From Paraburkholderia aromaticivorans (GTDB lineage: Bacteria > Pseudomonadota > Gammaproteobacteria > Burkholderiales > Burkholderiaceae): a DNA stretch of 64,000 nt. The translations under genes and the position numbers were made by a program. Location of the stretch: NCBI RefSeq assembly GCF_012689525.1, contig NZ_CP051516.1, positions 310,001-374,000 of the forward strand, in the 5' to 3' direction. Of this stretch, positions 8,051 through 16,215 are shown in pieces (position 1 is the first letter of the stretch; every line of letters begins with the position of its first letter). Under the pieces are notes generated by a model. That model had not been told where the DNA came from. It saw nothing but the letters and a program-made list of their open reading frames with translations, and did no database searches.

Positions 8051-9025
8051 CTAATTCGCAGTCGATGAGCGTGGTGCGATCAATCTAACCAACGTAAATG
8101 CCGTTCGCGCAGTTCGTCCGCGCTCCCTTATCTCCCGAACCTTGACGAGTACGCGCCAATCCGTGCGCGAAATTTCGCGAGGATTGATGGGTGGTTGACC
8201 TAGTTCCGCCTCCCCAGCAAGTTGACGCAGAACATCCCGACTAACCGATCCGCTCAGTGTGATAGCGTCCCCATCTTTCGAAGTGTGAAGCTCGAATCGC
8301 TTCGAGTCTGGCAGCAAGAAAAGTGCGCCTTGAAACTCCTGCCCGCTTTCATCAATTTCGATCGCCTCTGTGCGCGTCCTCGCTCGGTTGACTGCCGTTC
8401 GATCAAGGAGAACGTCACGTTCGTCCTCAACTAATCGAACCGTCGCCTGACTGTCGTCGAGTCGTTTGAAGAACTTGCGCAAGGACAGCAGAATTCGCCC
8501 GTCCAAAGCCTCCGTCGCGCTTTGAAACTCTGCCTCGTTCGCAGACGAGATCTGCCCTAAGAGTTCGGCAACTTCGTCAACCACATCTTTGAGAACCGTA
8601 TCGATTATCGCGGCATCGTCCCCCGCTTCCTCAAGTACGAAACCAAACGATCCGCGTGCCACATCAGTGACGATAAGCTGCGCGTTCCCCTTCAACGGCA
8701 CGCGTCCACGCTCGCTGAGCGCACCCAACTCCCGAGTCGCCAAGCATTTGCGAATAAGTTCCTGCACGTCATCTAGCGCGCCACCGGCGAAGTCAGCATT
8801 GATACCACGGGATCCTTGTACAGGTTCCCCACCAAAGAAAATCGCAATCGAAGCATGAGGATTAAAAGACGCCCGAGTCTCTTCCAACTGCCGCTCCAGT
8901 TCCGCCTTCCTCATCCTGAATTGGTAAACACCGGTGGGATCGTCCCGAAACGACCGGGAACCCAAGAGTGCGTTCACAGAAGAAAGATCCGCTGCAAGCG
9001 CGTCAATTTTCAGTTTTTTTAGCAT
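8051..9025 (-). CDS. hypothetical protein paired with a DUF6932 protein
   Basis: A 324-residue soluble protein. The N terminus is helical (residues 1-55, likely coiled coil). It then has ASIAIFFGGEPVQGSRGI.ADFAGGALDDVQ and VARGSFGFVLEEAGD, blocks I have seen in uncharacterised proteins lying next to DUF6932 genes. No catalytic motif can be assigned. It follows the DUF6932 gene by 8 bases on the same strand, so the two are almost certainly one operon. A conflict or toxin-antitoxin role is inference from gene pairing and island setting. Confidence 0.65.
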   Translation of the reverse strand: MLKKLKIDALAADLSSVNALLGSRSFRDDPTGVYQFRMRKAELERQLEETRASFNPHASIAIFFGGEPVQGSRGINADFAGGALDDVQELIRKCLATRELGALSERGRVPLKGNAQLIVTDVARGSFGFVLEEAGDDAAIIDTVLKDVVDEVAELLGQISSANEAEFQSATEALDGRILLSLRKFFKRLDDSQATVRLVEDERDVLLDRTAVNRARTRTEAIEIDESGQEFQGALFLLPDSKRFELHTSKDGDAITLSGSVSRDVLRQLAGEAELGQPPINPREISRTDWRVLVKVREIRERGRTARTAFTLVRLIAPRSSTAN

Positions 9026-9033
9026 TGCTTCTC

Positions 9034-9588
9034 CTATCCCAAAAGAACCAACGCGTCATCGTCGTTAGACTCGAGCCTAACCCATACCATTCCCTTCCAA
9101 AGGAAGGTTTCCCTTTGGTGCGAGAACAGGCCGTACCAGTAGCGCACATCGTCGACGAGATAGTGAGCGGGCTTTTGCATATCGATGAAGAACGCCTCGC
9201 AATGAAGACGGGCTTTCAACCCCCAAGGATTGAACAGCGATTCGTTTTTTTCGAACCATTCATAGAATGCGTCACCCTCTTGCAAATGCTCGGGTCGATA
9301 AGCGTATGTAACGACGTCGATATCACTGGGCGGCCGCCCCCTCGTCTTTTCAACGTCTTCACAAAAGCTACCGTCCAGCCACTGGAAGCCGTGCACGAAT
9401 CCTGCCGCTCTCAGTTCGGAACGATACGCCAACAGACCGCGGAGGATCTTTCGGCGCTCTTCCGATGCTCCGAATCGAAACACCACCTCCGCCATGCTGG
9501 CGTAGTAGGGAGATCCGGTAGCGCGATCGGTTGGCGATTCCCCCGCGAAGGGCGGCAAAACAAGCGATGCATTGAATCCAGGTAGCAC
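9034..9588 (-). CDS. DUF6932 family protein, nucleotidyltransferase-like
   Basis: A 184-residue protein beginning MLPGFNASLVLPPF. Residues 68-95 contain LDGSFCEDVEKTRGRPPSDIDVVTY: a GS...D-I-D pattern as in the minimal nucleotidyltransferase active site, with the two Asp residues expected to bind metal. A third acidic residue may lie in LHCEAFFID. Members of this family are of unknown substrate. It is the first gene of a two-gene operon with the protein at 8051-9025. Confidence 0.7.
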   Translation of the reverse strand: MLPGFNASLVLPPFAGESPTDRATGSPYYASMAEVVFRFGASEERRKILRGLLAYRSELRAAGFVHGFQWLDGSFCEDVEKTRGRPPSDIDVVTYAYRPEHLQEGDAFYEWFEKNESLFNPWGLKARLHCEAFFIDMQKPAHYLVDDVRYWYGLFSHQRETFLWKGMVWVRLESNDDDALVLLG

Positions 9589-10307
9589 GAATGTACCCCG
9601 TCTCTCTGATATCTGTTGTTCGCTGTCCGCTGATGCCGAGAGCTCGGCGCTTGGACGCGGCTCGCGAATTTTATCCGTGGAGTCGATGTTGGTCTAACGA
9701 AATGACCGAAAATTGCACGGATGCCCCCCGCGATTGAACAGTCGGATGCAACACGTTCACAAAGACCAAATAAATCCGACTGGGGGTCCGATTGGGGGAT
9801 TGGCAGCGGGCTGGTGAAAAATGGCAGCTAGGAGGCAGTGAAATCCGATTTTTCGGGTTTAAATGGCCCCAAGGTAAGAATATTCGAGCCGCCAAAGCCT
9901 GAGTGTTGGCGCTGGACTGGTGCCGCAGAGTGTTCGAACGATGACTGGTGATGCTTTGAGCGTTTGTTGGCGGCACCGATCGAACGATGCGGACAAGCTT
10001 TCTTATTGATGCGGTTCATTAAGTGCGAATGGGATCACAACTGGGATTGGATGTGAACCGGATCTTCGCGTGCCCATTCAACGTTGACGAGTTTGCAGGC
10101 GCGTAAGTCATCGCCCTATCGCGAAGACTTTCGACCTTGTCTCCACCTCGAGACGGGTTGTTTTCGCTTCTACCGCATGGTTTTTCTTCATCAGTCGCAC
10201 ATACTTTAAGAGGCCCGGAAGAGGCAGGTCTCTTTGCCTCCAACGACATCACGGCCGATTGCGCCGTAGCGACAGGGTCAGTGTCGAGTCTTTAACAGGA
10301 GGCTGAA
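9589..10307. other. gene-free stretch holding the first intercassette element
   Basis: About 720 bases between two divergent genes. It contains two copies of TGGGGG 12 bases apart (9781-9798) beside AATCCGA repeats, then the first copy of the repeated element at 9841-9945. Small minus-strand frames at 9671-9976 and 10019-10252 have no binding site and are low-complexity; I do not call them. Confidence 0.5.
9841..9945 (+). repeat. intercassette element copy 1
   Basis: Core 9856-9879 (GGTTTAAATGGCCCCAAGGT) followed by a CGCCAA...TTGGCG hairpin and by GTTCGAACGATG at 9932-9943. The distance from core start to TTCGAA is 77 bases, within 2 bases of the other copies. It separates the DUF6932 pair from the small secreted protein at 10308. 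Confidence 0.7.
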
Positions 10308-10649
10308 ATGAAGTTATCAATTCTTGCGTGCGTACTAGTTGTATCAGCTTTTTCAACGCTACTGTTTGCCGAAGACGTCCATCGATTCCAAGGCGCAGAC
10401 CTTAGGATACCGATTGGGCATCCCAACGCTATACCGCTCGACATGTGCTACCAACCCGGCGAGTGCGACGACATTGGACGCAAACATGCCGCCGACACTT
10501 ATTGCCAAATTCAACACTTCTCCAAATCCGTACCGCCGTTGCTGGTTATAAGGGCCGATAGCCCTACTCGCTTTATCGGTGCGGTACCGCAGGCCGACTG
10601 TCCGAATCAAGGCTGCAATACCTTCCAGTTCATCGATTGCAGTAATTGA
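10308..10649 (+). CDS. small secreted six-cysteine protein
   Basis: A 113-residue protein with a strong binding site (AGGAGG, 7 bases before the ATG). Residues 1-21 are a signal peptide ending LFA. The mature protein of about 92 residues has six cysteines (MCYQPGEC, TYC, DCPNQGC, IDC), enough for three disulfides, and no membrane segment. Family not recognised. It is the only gene between element copies 1 and 2, i.e. a one-gene cassette of about 0.8 kb. Confidence 0.65.
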   Translation: MKLSILACVLVVSAFSTLLFAEDVHRFQGADLRIPIGHPNAIPLDMCYQPGECDDIGRKHAADTYCQIQHFSKSVPPLLVIRADSPTRFIGAVPQADCPNQGCNTFQFIDCSN

Positions 10650-10680
10650 GGTGCATTGGACGGACCGCGAGGAACTGTAG

Positions 10681-10852
10681 AAAGGTCGGATTTAATTGGA
10701 TAGAAATTAACGTGATCGGTCCGCCAAAATTCGTGTTTTGGCGGATCGTCTGCACCCAACGGTGTGTTCGAACAGCGTCCTGTAACGTATCGAGCGCTAC
10801 CGCGTGTTAGGAATAGAAGTCAGTACTCGGAAATGTATGGGCGCGACAGCTG
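10681..10852 (+). repeat. intercassette element copy 2
   Basis: Core at 10688-10712 (GGATTTAATTGG...ATTAACG), then CCGCCAAAA ttcgtg TTTTGGCGG (a perfect 9-bp hairpin), TTCGAA at 10767 (79 bases from the core start) and CGAGCG...GTTAGGAATAGA. The right part up to about 10852 is homologous to copy 3. The bases ACGTGAT just after the core also occur in comM at the island junction. Confidence 0.75.
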
Positions 10853-10967
10853 CGGGGGCGGCCCTCGACCCGTAACGGTCGTTGCGAGCTCTGAAGGAGC
10901 GATGACAGCTTTCGAACCGCACCGGCCGCACCGACTTCGATCCAGGCAAACGCCAGCGATACTATCG

Positions 10968-12311
10968 TCAGCCAATGGTCTTGGCTCCAACGTTTTTCGC
11001 GCGGAAACGAATCGGATATTCGCTGGAACCATCGGCCGAGCTATATCCGCAATCGTAGTCTGACTTGTAGATAGTTCCATACTTCATATATGCCTTTGCG
11101 CGGCATCCACTGCCACATTGACCGAGCGCGTTGGAACATGTGCCGCATCCGCCAATGTCCCGCAACTTTATGTTTCTCATCGCGACGAAACAATCTGCGT
11201 TCTGCCATTCATGCTGCAAGCTTGTTTTCCAAACAGATTCCGAGCGGAACGCTGTTTCCGTAAAAAGCGAACACGGGGCGAGTGATCCGTCAGCGGACAA
11301 GGCTGCATTCACGGTCGCGGCAGCACAAAGCATAAGTTGATTGGGATTGTCGGTATATTCGTACGGTTTTTCGTAACTCCAAGTATAACCGGCACCTATC
11401 CGAACGGATGGGATGCGTGAGGAAAGCTCGCTTCTCACTTCGTCGAAAAGCGGGACGTATTTCTGCACTTCTCTGTGCGAGAGAAATTGCTCCTGCGAAT
11501 TCATAGCGCGACCGCTGTAAAACGGAAATCGAACTGTCCATGTATGTCCGCCCAGTTCTGCAACGAGATACCCCAGCTCCTTAACAGCGTCAATCGTACG
11601 GCGTGTCAGAACGGATTGAACAACTACCTGCACGCCTCGCTCACTTAAGAGGCGGATCGCGCTCGTAGTCTTCACGAAGGCTCCTGGATACCCCCTGAAC
11701 AGATCGAATTCTTCGGCAGTATTGGTGTCAAGGCTTACATTCACGAAATCAAACAGTTCTGCGATCTTATCCGCGTTTCCTTCATTAATCAGCGTGCCGT
11801 TTGTTCCTAGAACGAGTTTGTATGAGATAGGTCTGCACTGCTCCGCAATCGTCCAGAAGTCTTTACGCATCATCGGCTCGCCGCCTGTGATTGTTAGGGA
11901 GCGCAGTTGAACGTTCTCTAACTCTTTCAACGTCGTCGAAATTTGCTCAGACGTGGGATGCGGCCCCGTATTGTCTGAATTGTTGTAGCAATGAACACAT
12001 CGCTCATTGCAGCGACGAGTCACTTCCCAATATAAATCGAGCGGATACGAAAGCGTTGGGAAGCTTTTTAGCCTCCCTTTATTTGATTTGAATAAGTGGA
12101 AATTCCCTTCCGTAGAAACGATCGTCTTTAATGCATCGTAACTGGCTCCATCGACGGTAGTCTGTTGGAATGCGGTTTCGTCGCCGTTCGATAATCCTGC
12201 CAATTGCAGAAAGGCGTTAGCACCATCGTGATCGAGAAGTAAAACATCCTCCCCGTCGCCCTTCGCGACGACCGCGCCAAACTGCTCCGGACGATACAGA
12301 AGTGCGCACAT
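10968..12311 (-). CDS. radical SAM/SPASM peptide maturase
   Basis: A 447-residue enzyme expected to modify the peptide encoded 5 bases upstream. Residues 1-75 begin RPEQFGAVV...VLLLD, like the PqqD-type peptide-recognition region fused to many such maturases. The radical SAM core has C101, C105 and C108 (CNERCVHC) for the catalytic 4Fe-4S cluster and GGEP at 143-146. The C-terminal SPASM region has C329, C347, C389, C392, C399, C403 and C421, the count expected for two auxiliary clusters. The usual products are thioether, C-C or C-O crosslinks on a ribosomal peptide; which one is made here cannot be told from sequence. No protease or exporter is adjacent. Confidence 0.9.
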   Translation of the reverse strand: MCALLYRPEQFGAVVAKGDGEDVLLLDHDGANAFLQLAGLSNGDETAFQQTTVDGASYDALKTIVSTEGNFHLFKSNKGRLKSFPTLSYPLDLYWEVTRRCNERCVHCYNNSDNTGPHPTSEQISTTLKELENVQLRSLTITGGEPMMRKDFWTIAEQCRPISYKLVLGTNGTLINEGNADKIAELFDFVNVSLDTNTAEEFDLFRGYPGAFVKTTSAIRLLSERGVQVVVQSVLTRRTIDAVKELGYLVAELGGHTWTVRFPFYSGRAMNSQEQFLSHREVQKYVPLFDEVRSELSSRIPSVRIGAGYTWSYEKPYEYTDNPNQLMLCAAATVNAALSADGSLAPCSLFTETAFRSESVWKTSLQHEWQNADCFVAMRNIKLRDIGGCGTCSNALGQCGSGCRAKAYMKYGTIYKSDYDCGYSSADGSSEYPIRFRAKNVGAKTIG

Positions 12312-12316
12312 TTTTA

Positions 12317-12508
12317 TTATTTATTCTTCAAGACGAACACACCTTTATGCCCGTCTCGGGCAGACCTAGTATTGCTGACGCTCACGTCGGCGGTTTTCGC
12401 TAGGCAGCCACATCCGCAAGTGATCATTTCGAAGCTTCCATTTTTATTGGCTTCGGGCTGATGATGCTCTACGGTAAAAAAATCCTCCATCTGATCGTTC
12501 GTTTTCAT
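12317..12508 (-). CDS. putative RiPP precursor peptide with CGCGC motif
   Basis: A 63-residue peptide starting at the ATG at 12508, 5 bases after GGAGAG. An in-frame TTG at 12520 lies on that binding site, so I reject it. The first 30 residues are acidic and polar, leader-like (MKTNDQMEDFFTVEHHQPEA). Then comes CGCGC (C31, C33, C35), followed by a 28-residue polar tail rich in Ser, Thr, Lys and Asn. It ends 5 bases before the radical SAM/SPASM gene. Size, alternating Gly-Cys and gene pairing make it a precursor candidate; I do not recognise it as any named RiPP class. The three Cys are the likely crosslink donors. Confidence 0.75.
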   Translation of the reverse strand: MKTNDQMEDFFTVEHHQPEANKNGSFEMITCGCGCLAKTADVSVSNTRSARDGHKGVFVLKNK

Positions 12509-12977
12509 TTGACTCTCCAATATTATGCATGCACTCCATGCTTTCGATTTGAAAACACCGGAGACTGAGTAACGCTGAACGGCGGCAGATCACGAAGTAA
12601 GAGGCAGGCCAACTACAAGCTAACGCATCTTTATTAGCGACCTACGAACGTGCAGTTTGGGGCAATGCATCATGTATAGGTGCCTGAAACCTACTTTGCA
12701 AGCTAATTTAGAATTGTTGGAGGGGCAATCTATGTTTCCGATCGTTCGCGCTTCGTCCGAGCGGCGCGAATGCGAAGTGAACCGGCCTATGTCAGTGGAA
12801 ACGGCAAGCTCCAACGCACTCGTTCAATCTTGGACAAATTTGATCTTGTCCGTTCTATGGCGCACACAGCAACGCAAAAATTGTCCCTGTTAAAAGTAGA
12901 TTCTGTCGCATATGCTAGGACGAGCACTACTTCTTAAGCCCCGCCCTGATCTCCGCACATCAAATTAGAGGCAGCCA
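12509..12977. other. divergent intergenic region
   Basis: About 470 bases between the precursor gene (minus) and the TCAD1 gene (plus). It must carry promoters for both. Apart from the possible small frame at 12732-12893 I see no clear feature; CATAAT near 12523 is a weak -10 candidate for the precursor gene. Confidence 0.35.
12732..12893 (+). CDS. possible 53-residue small protein
   Basis: The ATG at 12732 is preceded by GGAGGGG at a spacing of 7 bases, a better binding site than most genes here have. The 53-residue product starts MFPIVRASSERRECE and ends QRKNCPC, with a mildly hydrophobic stretch (WTNLILSVLW). Nothing identifies it, and it may be chance. It lies upstream of the TCAD1-protease pair on the same strand. 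Confidence 0.3.
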   Translation: MFPIVRASSERRECEVNRPMSVETASSNALVQSWTNLILSVLWRTQQRKNCPC

Positions 12978-13274
12978 ATGCGTTCAGAAGCAGTGGAAGT
13001 GACACTCCAGAGCGGACGCAACATCCTCATCGAGGTGTCGGTGCAGGGTGAAGAGCCCGTTTCCAACGCCAGTCAGACTTTCAGTGATTTCGGAGAATCG
13101 CTGACTGAACTCGCCAAATCGATTAGTTCGGCCATAGAGGCAATCAAGCCAGATTCCGCTGAAGTGGAATTTGGTGTTGAGGCCGCACTTGAATCGGGAA
13201 AACTAACCACGTTCCTCGTGAAAGGCTCCGGCTCAGCGAACGTAAAGGTAACCCTGCGTTGGGGAAAATCTTGA
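12978..13274 (+). CDS. TCAD1 (trypsin-co-occurring, CU044_2847-like) protein
   Basis: A 98-residue single-domain protein. The end AEVEFGVEAALESGKLTTFL.KGSGSANVKVTLRW matches the trypsin-co-occurring domain family, whose members have the pattern vEVEFGvkl..eaG.viak.g.eanfkVtL.W. In the published analyses of NTP-dependent conflict systems this domain sits beside trypsin-like proteases and effector-associated domains and is thought to be an adaptor. Here its stop codon overlaps the protease start (TTGA), so the two are translated together. Confidence 0.8.
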   Translation: MRSEAVEVTLQSGRNILIEVSVQGEEPVSNASQTFSDFGESLTELAKSISSAIEAIKPDSAEVEFGVEAALESGKLTTFLVKGSGSANVKVTLRWGKS

Positions 13275-14464
13275 CGAATCGGCCGGTTCTCACCCGCGAG
13301 TTTGAGAAGCTGTTTCACAGCTGCACTCTACGAATATACTCGGGAGGAACGGTTCGAGGAACGGCGTTCTTTATAGCGAAAAATATCGCCGTTACATGCG
13401 CACACGTGATCAAGGATCTTCACGCGTCGGAAATCGATGTGCAATGGTCCGACCAGAAATTGAAGGCATCAATCATTGACGGAGTCGACTTCGGAAACCG
13501 AGATCTCGCTCTTCTATCGATCAAACAACTTAATGGATCTCACGCCTGCGTGAGAATCAGTTCAAATACCTGCGCTGGTGACTATTGCTACGCCTTCGGT
13601 TACAGTGACCTTCGTACCGACGGAGATCCGGTAACGCTCGAAATAGAGGGCAATCTCTTGAGCGATGTAAAGCTTAAGGGTGGCCAAGTACGGCCCGGGC
13701 TAAGTGGCAGTCCGATTCTCAATCTTAGAACGGGCTACGTTTGCGGTGTGCTACGAACAACTCGTGATAGAGCCATCGACATCGGCGGCATCGCAGTCGG
13801 ATTACAGGACACCGAAGTCTTGAAGCGTAACAAGAGATCTAGGGTTGGGGCGAGTCTATGGGAACGACGTCGCAATGAATGTCTCGCCGGCCTGGATGGA
13901 ACCAAAGGGCGCCCGCCGACTAAAAAGGAACAACGAATTGCGGAAAAAGGCCGCCGCAATTCGTGGCGGTGGTGGATTTATGGTCTATGGGGTAGCCGCA
14001 AAGAAACCCCAATTGCGTCGGTTGGTTACTTTCGTCTTTTCACACTGAATAAGAACACGGGAATCGTCTCAGATGGCCGCGTATTTCGCGTTGATCAAGC
14101 CACGTGGCGAATTATCGAAGCAAGAGGCCAATGGGCATCGAATCCATTCCTCTTGGAGCCGGAACGAATGACCATCTGTTACACGCTCAAGCGACGTCAT
14201 CTGGAAAATCCTGACCCGCTGGCTCCTCCTCCGGAGCATCGTAGTGTTATGGAACTGACGCGACAATTAAAGACCCCACTTGTAGGAGATGAATGCTGGG
14301 AAGGACCGTTCGATGATCTCGGACGGCATCGCAGAGATGTCTCCGGCTACATCCTTGCAGAGCGTCTACCGCTTGAGGTTATGGAGCCAGACTCGGCGTA
14401 CGCGCTGGTGGAAGAAAACGGCGGCAGGTTTATCCAGATACTTCAAAAATCGATGTCGACCTAG
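13271..14464 (+). CDS. trypsin-like serine protease with unknown C-terminal domain
   Basis: About 397 residues. I prefer the TTG at 13271, which overlaps the TCAD1 stop and follows GGGGAAAA; a TTG at 13259 is the alternative. Residues 15-190 form a trypsin-fold protease: catalytic H45 (VTCAHV), D78 (NRDLALLSI) and S145 (GLSGSP) are all present. A basic linker of about 30 residues follows, then a C-terminal domain of about 170 residues (YFRLFTLNKNTGIV... to IQILQKS) that I do not recognise. No export signal, so it should act in the cytoplasm, probably as the effector of the TCAD1 pair. No NTPase sensor lies beside it, unlike the larger described systems. Confidence 0.8.
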   Translation: MTNRPVLTREFEKLFHSCTLRIYSGGTVRGTAFFIAKNIAVTCAHVIKDLHASEIDVQWSDQKLKASIIDGVDFGNRDLALLSIKQLNGSHACVRISSNTCAGDYCYAFGYSDLRTDGDPVTLEIEGNLLSDVKLKGGQVRPGLSGSPILNLRTGYVCGVLRTTRDRAIDIGGIAVGLQDTEVLKRNKRSRVGASLWERRRNECLAGLDGTKGRPPTKKEQRIAEKGRRNSWRWWIYGLWGSRKETPIASVGYFRLFTLNKNTGIVSDGRVFRVDQATWRIIEARGQWASNPFLLEPERMTICYTLKRRHLENPDPLAPPPEHRSVMELTRQLKTPLVGDECWEGPFDDLGRHRRDVSGYILAERLPLEVMEPDSAYALVEENGGRFIQILQKSMST

Positions 14465-14479
14465 CTAATTAGATGCCAA

Positions 14480-14690
14480 GCATGAGCGACCACGGCGAAT
14501 GCAGGCGACGCTAGACCGCTTAAAAATGGGTTTAATTGGCCATAAGTTAAGCACATTTGGCCCGCCAAAACCCGCGTTTTGGCGCTGTATCGGTCCAACA
14601 GTGCGTTCGAACGGCGTCCGGTTGATGTCCCGAGCGTTTATGCGCGTTACGAATAGAGGCCGCACCCATATGTCTCGGGCGCAACTGCTG
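14480..14690 (+). repeat. intercassette element copy 3
   Basis: Left part CATGAGCGACC and GAATGCAGGCGACGCTAG (14481-14513), core 14529-14552 (GGTTTAATTGGCCATAAGTT), hairpin CGCCAAAA cccgcg TTTTGGCG, TTCGAA at 14606 (77 bases from the core start), then CGAGCGTTTATGCGCGTTACGAATAGA-like sequence shared with copy 2. The stretch 14465-14936 holds no gene apart from this element. Confidence 0.8.
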
Positions 14691-14936
14691 CTAGGCAGAT
14701 TTTGACCCCTTGCTGTCGTTCGGATCGCCGTCCCGCGAAACGCCGTTATCAACTGGTCAACGGTCATTTCCTAATCGGGCATGTCCACACGCAGGTTTCC
14801 GCGCCAGGCCGCTTGGGCGGTAAGTCCTCTCCGGGATCGATGCAGATTCGAAGCGCGTCGTCGACCGTACGAAGAATTTTTCTTGACCGGCCGGTGGCGC
14901 ATGCTTTACTTATTCGGACAGTCGGAGGAGGGGAAG

Positions 14937-15197
14937 ATGAGATTTGTCGCCGTCTTACTTTGTCTGCTCGGGTTGTGCGTCATGATGGGCACTCAGTCCA
15001 TCGCGCAGGATAACGGCGATAGCCACGAAAGCGAGATGATTGCCCGGAAAAAAACTAAAAAATCTCACCACAAGAAGAGTGCGGAGTCCGCAACAGCCGC
15101 CTCGGCTTTAGATATTGGGGGATCGAAGCGTCGAGGAGGCGTTCCTAAAGAATGCTGCAGCAAGCCGGGCGATGAGCCCGACGGGGATCACAAATGA
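14937..15197 (+). CDS. small secreted basic protein
   Basis: An 86-residue protein. The ATG at 14937 sits 4 bases after GGAGGAGGGG, so the longer frame from 14781 is rejected. Residues 1-24 are a signal peptide ending SIAQ. The mature part is very basic in the middle (RKKTKKSHHKKS) and ends with KECCSKPGDEPDGDHK. I do not recognise it. The stop overlaps the start of the next gene (ATGA), so the two are one unit, possibly an exported peptide with a membrane partner. Confidence 0.6.
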   Translation: MRFVAVLLCLLGLCVMMGTQSIAQDNGDSHESEMIARKKTKKSHHKKSAESATAASALDIGGSKRRGGVPKECCSKPGDEPDGDHK

Positions 15198-15832
15198 TCT
15201 GGCGGAGATCGCGGCAGATCGCCGACCGCAAGGCGTCGACGGAAGAGGAACGCAAACAACAGGAAAAGGCGGATCACGAGAGGCGGCTAAAACTCTTTGA
15301 CGACTTGCAAGCGGACATTGATAAGCGCGATCTCGCCACTTCGGACGGATTTGATAAATCAATCTTGACGTACGCATCCGGGGGCTTGGGCTTTTCACTC
15401 TTGCTCTATAAGGATGTTCTGCCACATTCGACGCTTGGCATACCCGTCGCATTGCAACTGTCATGGATGCTATTCACGCTTGCAATACTAGCGATCGTGC
15501 TTTCCTACTTGATCACCCCGAAGCTGCTCAGTGATCAATTGGACTTAGGGGAAAGGTGGCTCGTGGACTGCGACAAATCGGCAGACAGGCCCAGCAAATG
15601 GGAGCCTGTCGTCACATATACTGCGTACGCGGCCGGCGCGTTCTTCGTTGCAGCCATCGCGTTGACTGTGTATGTAGCCATTTCGGGCAGTGCCCATTTG
15701 CCGGTTGGCAGCGCCGCTACGTCTGTGGCATGTGCGCCGCCAACGGATCAACGCGCATTATCGACCCAACGTGGATCTGCCTCGGATCACGCAAATAAGA
15801 ACGAGCCTGCGCCGCTTCGCAATGGTCACTGA
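15194..15832 (+). CDS. membrane protein with N-terminal coiled coil
   Basis: A 212-residue protein whose ATG overlaps the stop of the preceding secreted peptide gene. Residues 10-50 are charged and helical (EEERKQQEKADHERRLKLFDDL). Three hydrophobic segments follow, at about 62-78, 84-108 and 140-165, and the C-terminal 45 residues are polar. Family not recognised. Together with the secreted basic peptide it forms a two-gene cassette between element copies 3 and 4; immunity to or anchoring of that peptide is a guess. Confidence 0.6.
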   Translation: MIWRRSRQIADRKASTEEERKQQEKADHERRLKLFDDLQADIDKRDLATSDGFDKSILTYASGGLGFSLLLYKDVLPHSTLGIPVALQLSWMLFTLAILAIVLSYLITPKLLSDQLDLGERWLVDCDKSADRPSKWEPVVTYTAYAAGAFFVAAIALTVYVAISGSAHLPVGSAATSVACAPPTDQRALSTQRGSASDHANKNEPAPLRNGH

Positions 15833-16070
15833 GCGGACGCCTATTCATCGGGGTTTGGATTCCGACTGCATCTCTGACCGTCAAGCGGTCTTCTCTACCT
15901 TGGGAGCATGAACGAAGACGCTATTGGCGGAATGGCCGCGAAGCCGTGGACCTTCTGAACCGCAGAAGCTTCACCTGCCAAAGCGCGATTTCGTTTCGTC
16001 AGGTAACAGCCTGATGCGAACAAATGTCTGATCGCAGTCATGTGGCGGTCTTATACAGAGGCCACCACTT
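15833..16070. other. intergenic, no gene found
   Basis: The gene-free stretch runs from 15833 to 16413, mostly filled by element copy 4. In the part before the element I see only short frames without binding sites. Confidence 0.4.
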
Positions 16071-16215
16071 GGTCGTATGAACGGCCACGGGCGAATGCAG
16101 GCGAAGCTAGCCCGGTTACAAATGGGGTTTGTTTGGCCACAAGGTAAGACGTTTGGCTCGCCCAAATCGATGGCGGTGTTCGTCTTATCGATCACGCTGG
16201 CGGTTCGAACGATGT
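16071..16215 (+). repeat. intercassette element copy 4
   Basis: Hairpin GGTCGT atga ACGGCC (16071-16086), GAATGCAGGCGAAGCTAG (16093-16110), core 16126-16150 (GGTTTGTTTGGCCACAAGGT, then AAGAC), and GGTTCGAACGATGTC with TTCGAA at 16204 (78 bases from the core start). The AAGGTAAGACGT at the core end is identical to the island/comM junction. Confidence 0.8.

Noticed and set aside
9671..10252. Small minus-strand genes in the 9.6-10.3 kb gap
   Set aside because: No binding sites, low-complexity products, and one runs through the repeated element.
14529..14552. Integron attC site (GTTAAGC in element copy 3 fits GTTRRRY)
   Set aside because: The other copies read GGTAAGA, GTCAACA or ATTAACG at this place, so the core triplet is not kept, and I find no matching RYYYAAC box at attC spacing.
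16200..16212. tRNA T-arm (GGTTCGAAC)
   Set aside because: No cloverleaf can be built around it in any copy; it is part of the repeated element and a TTCGAA palindrome.
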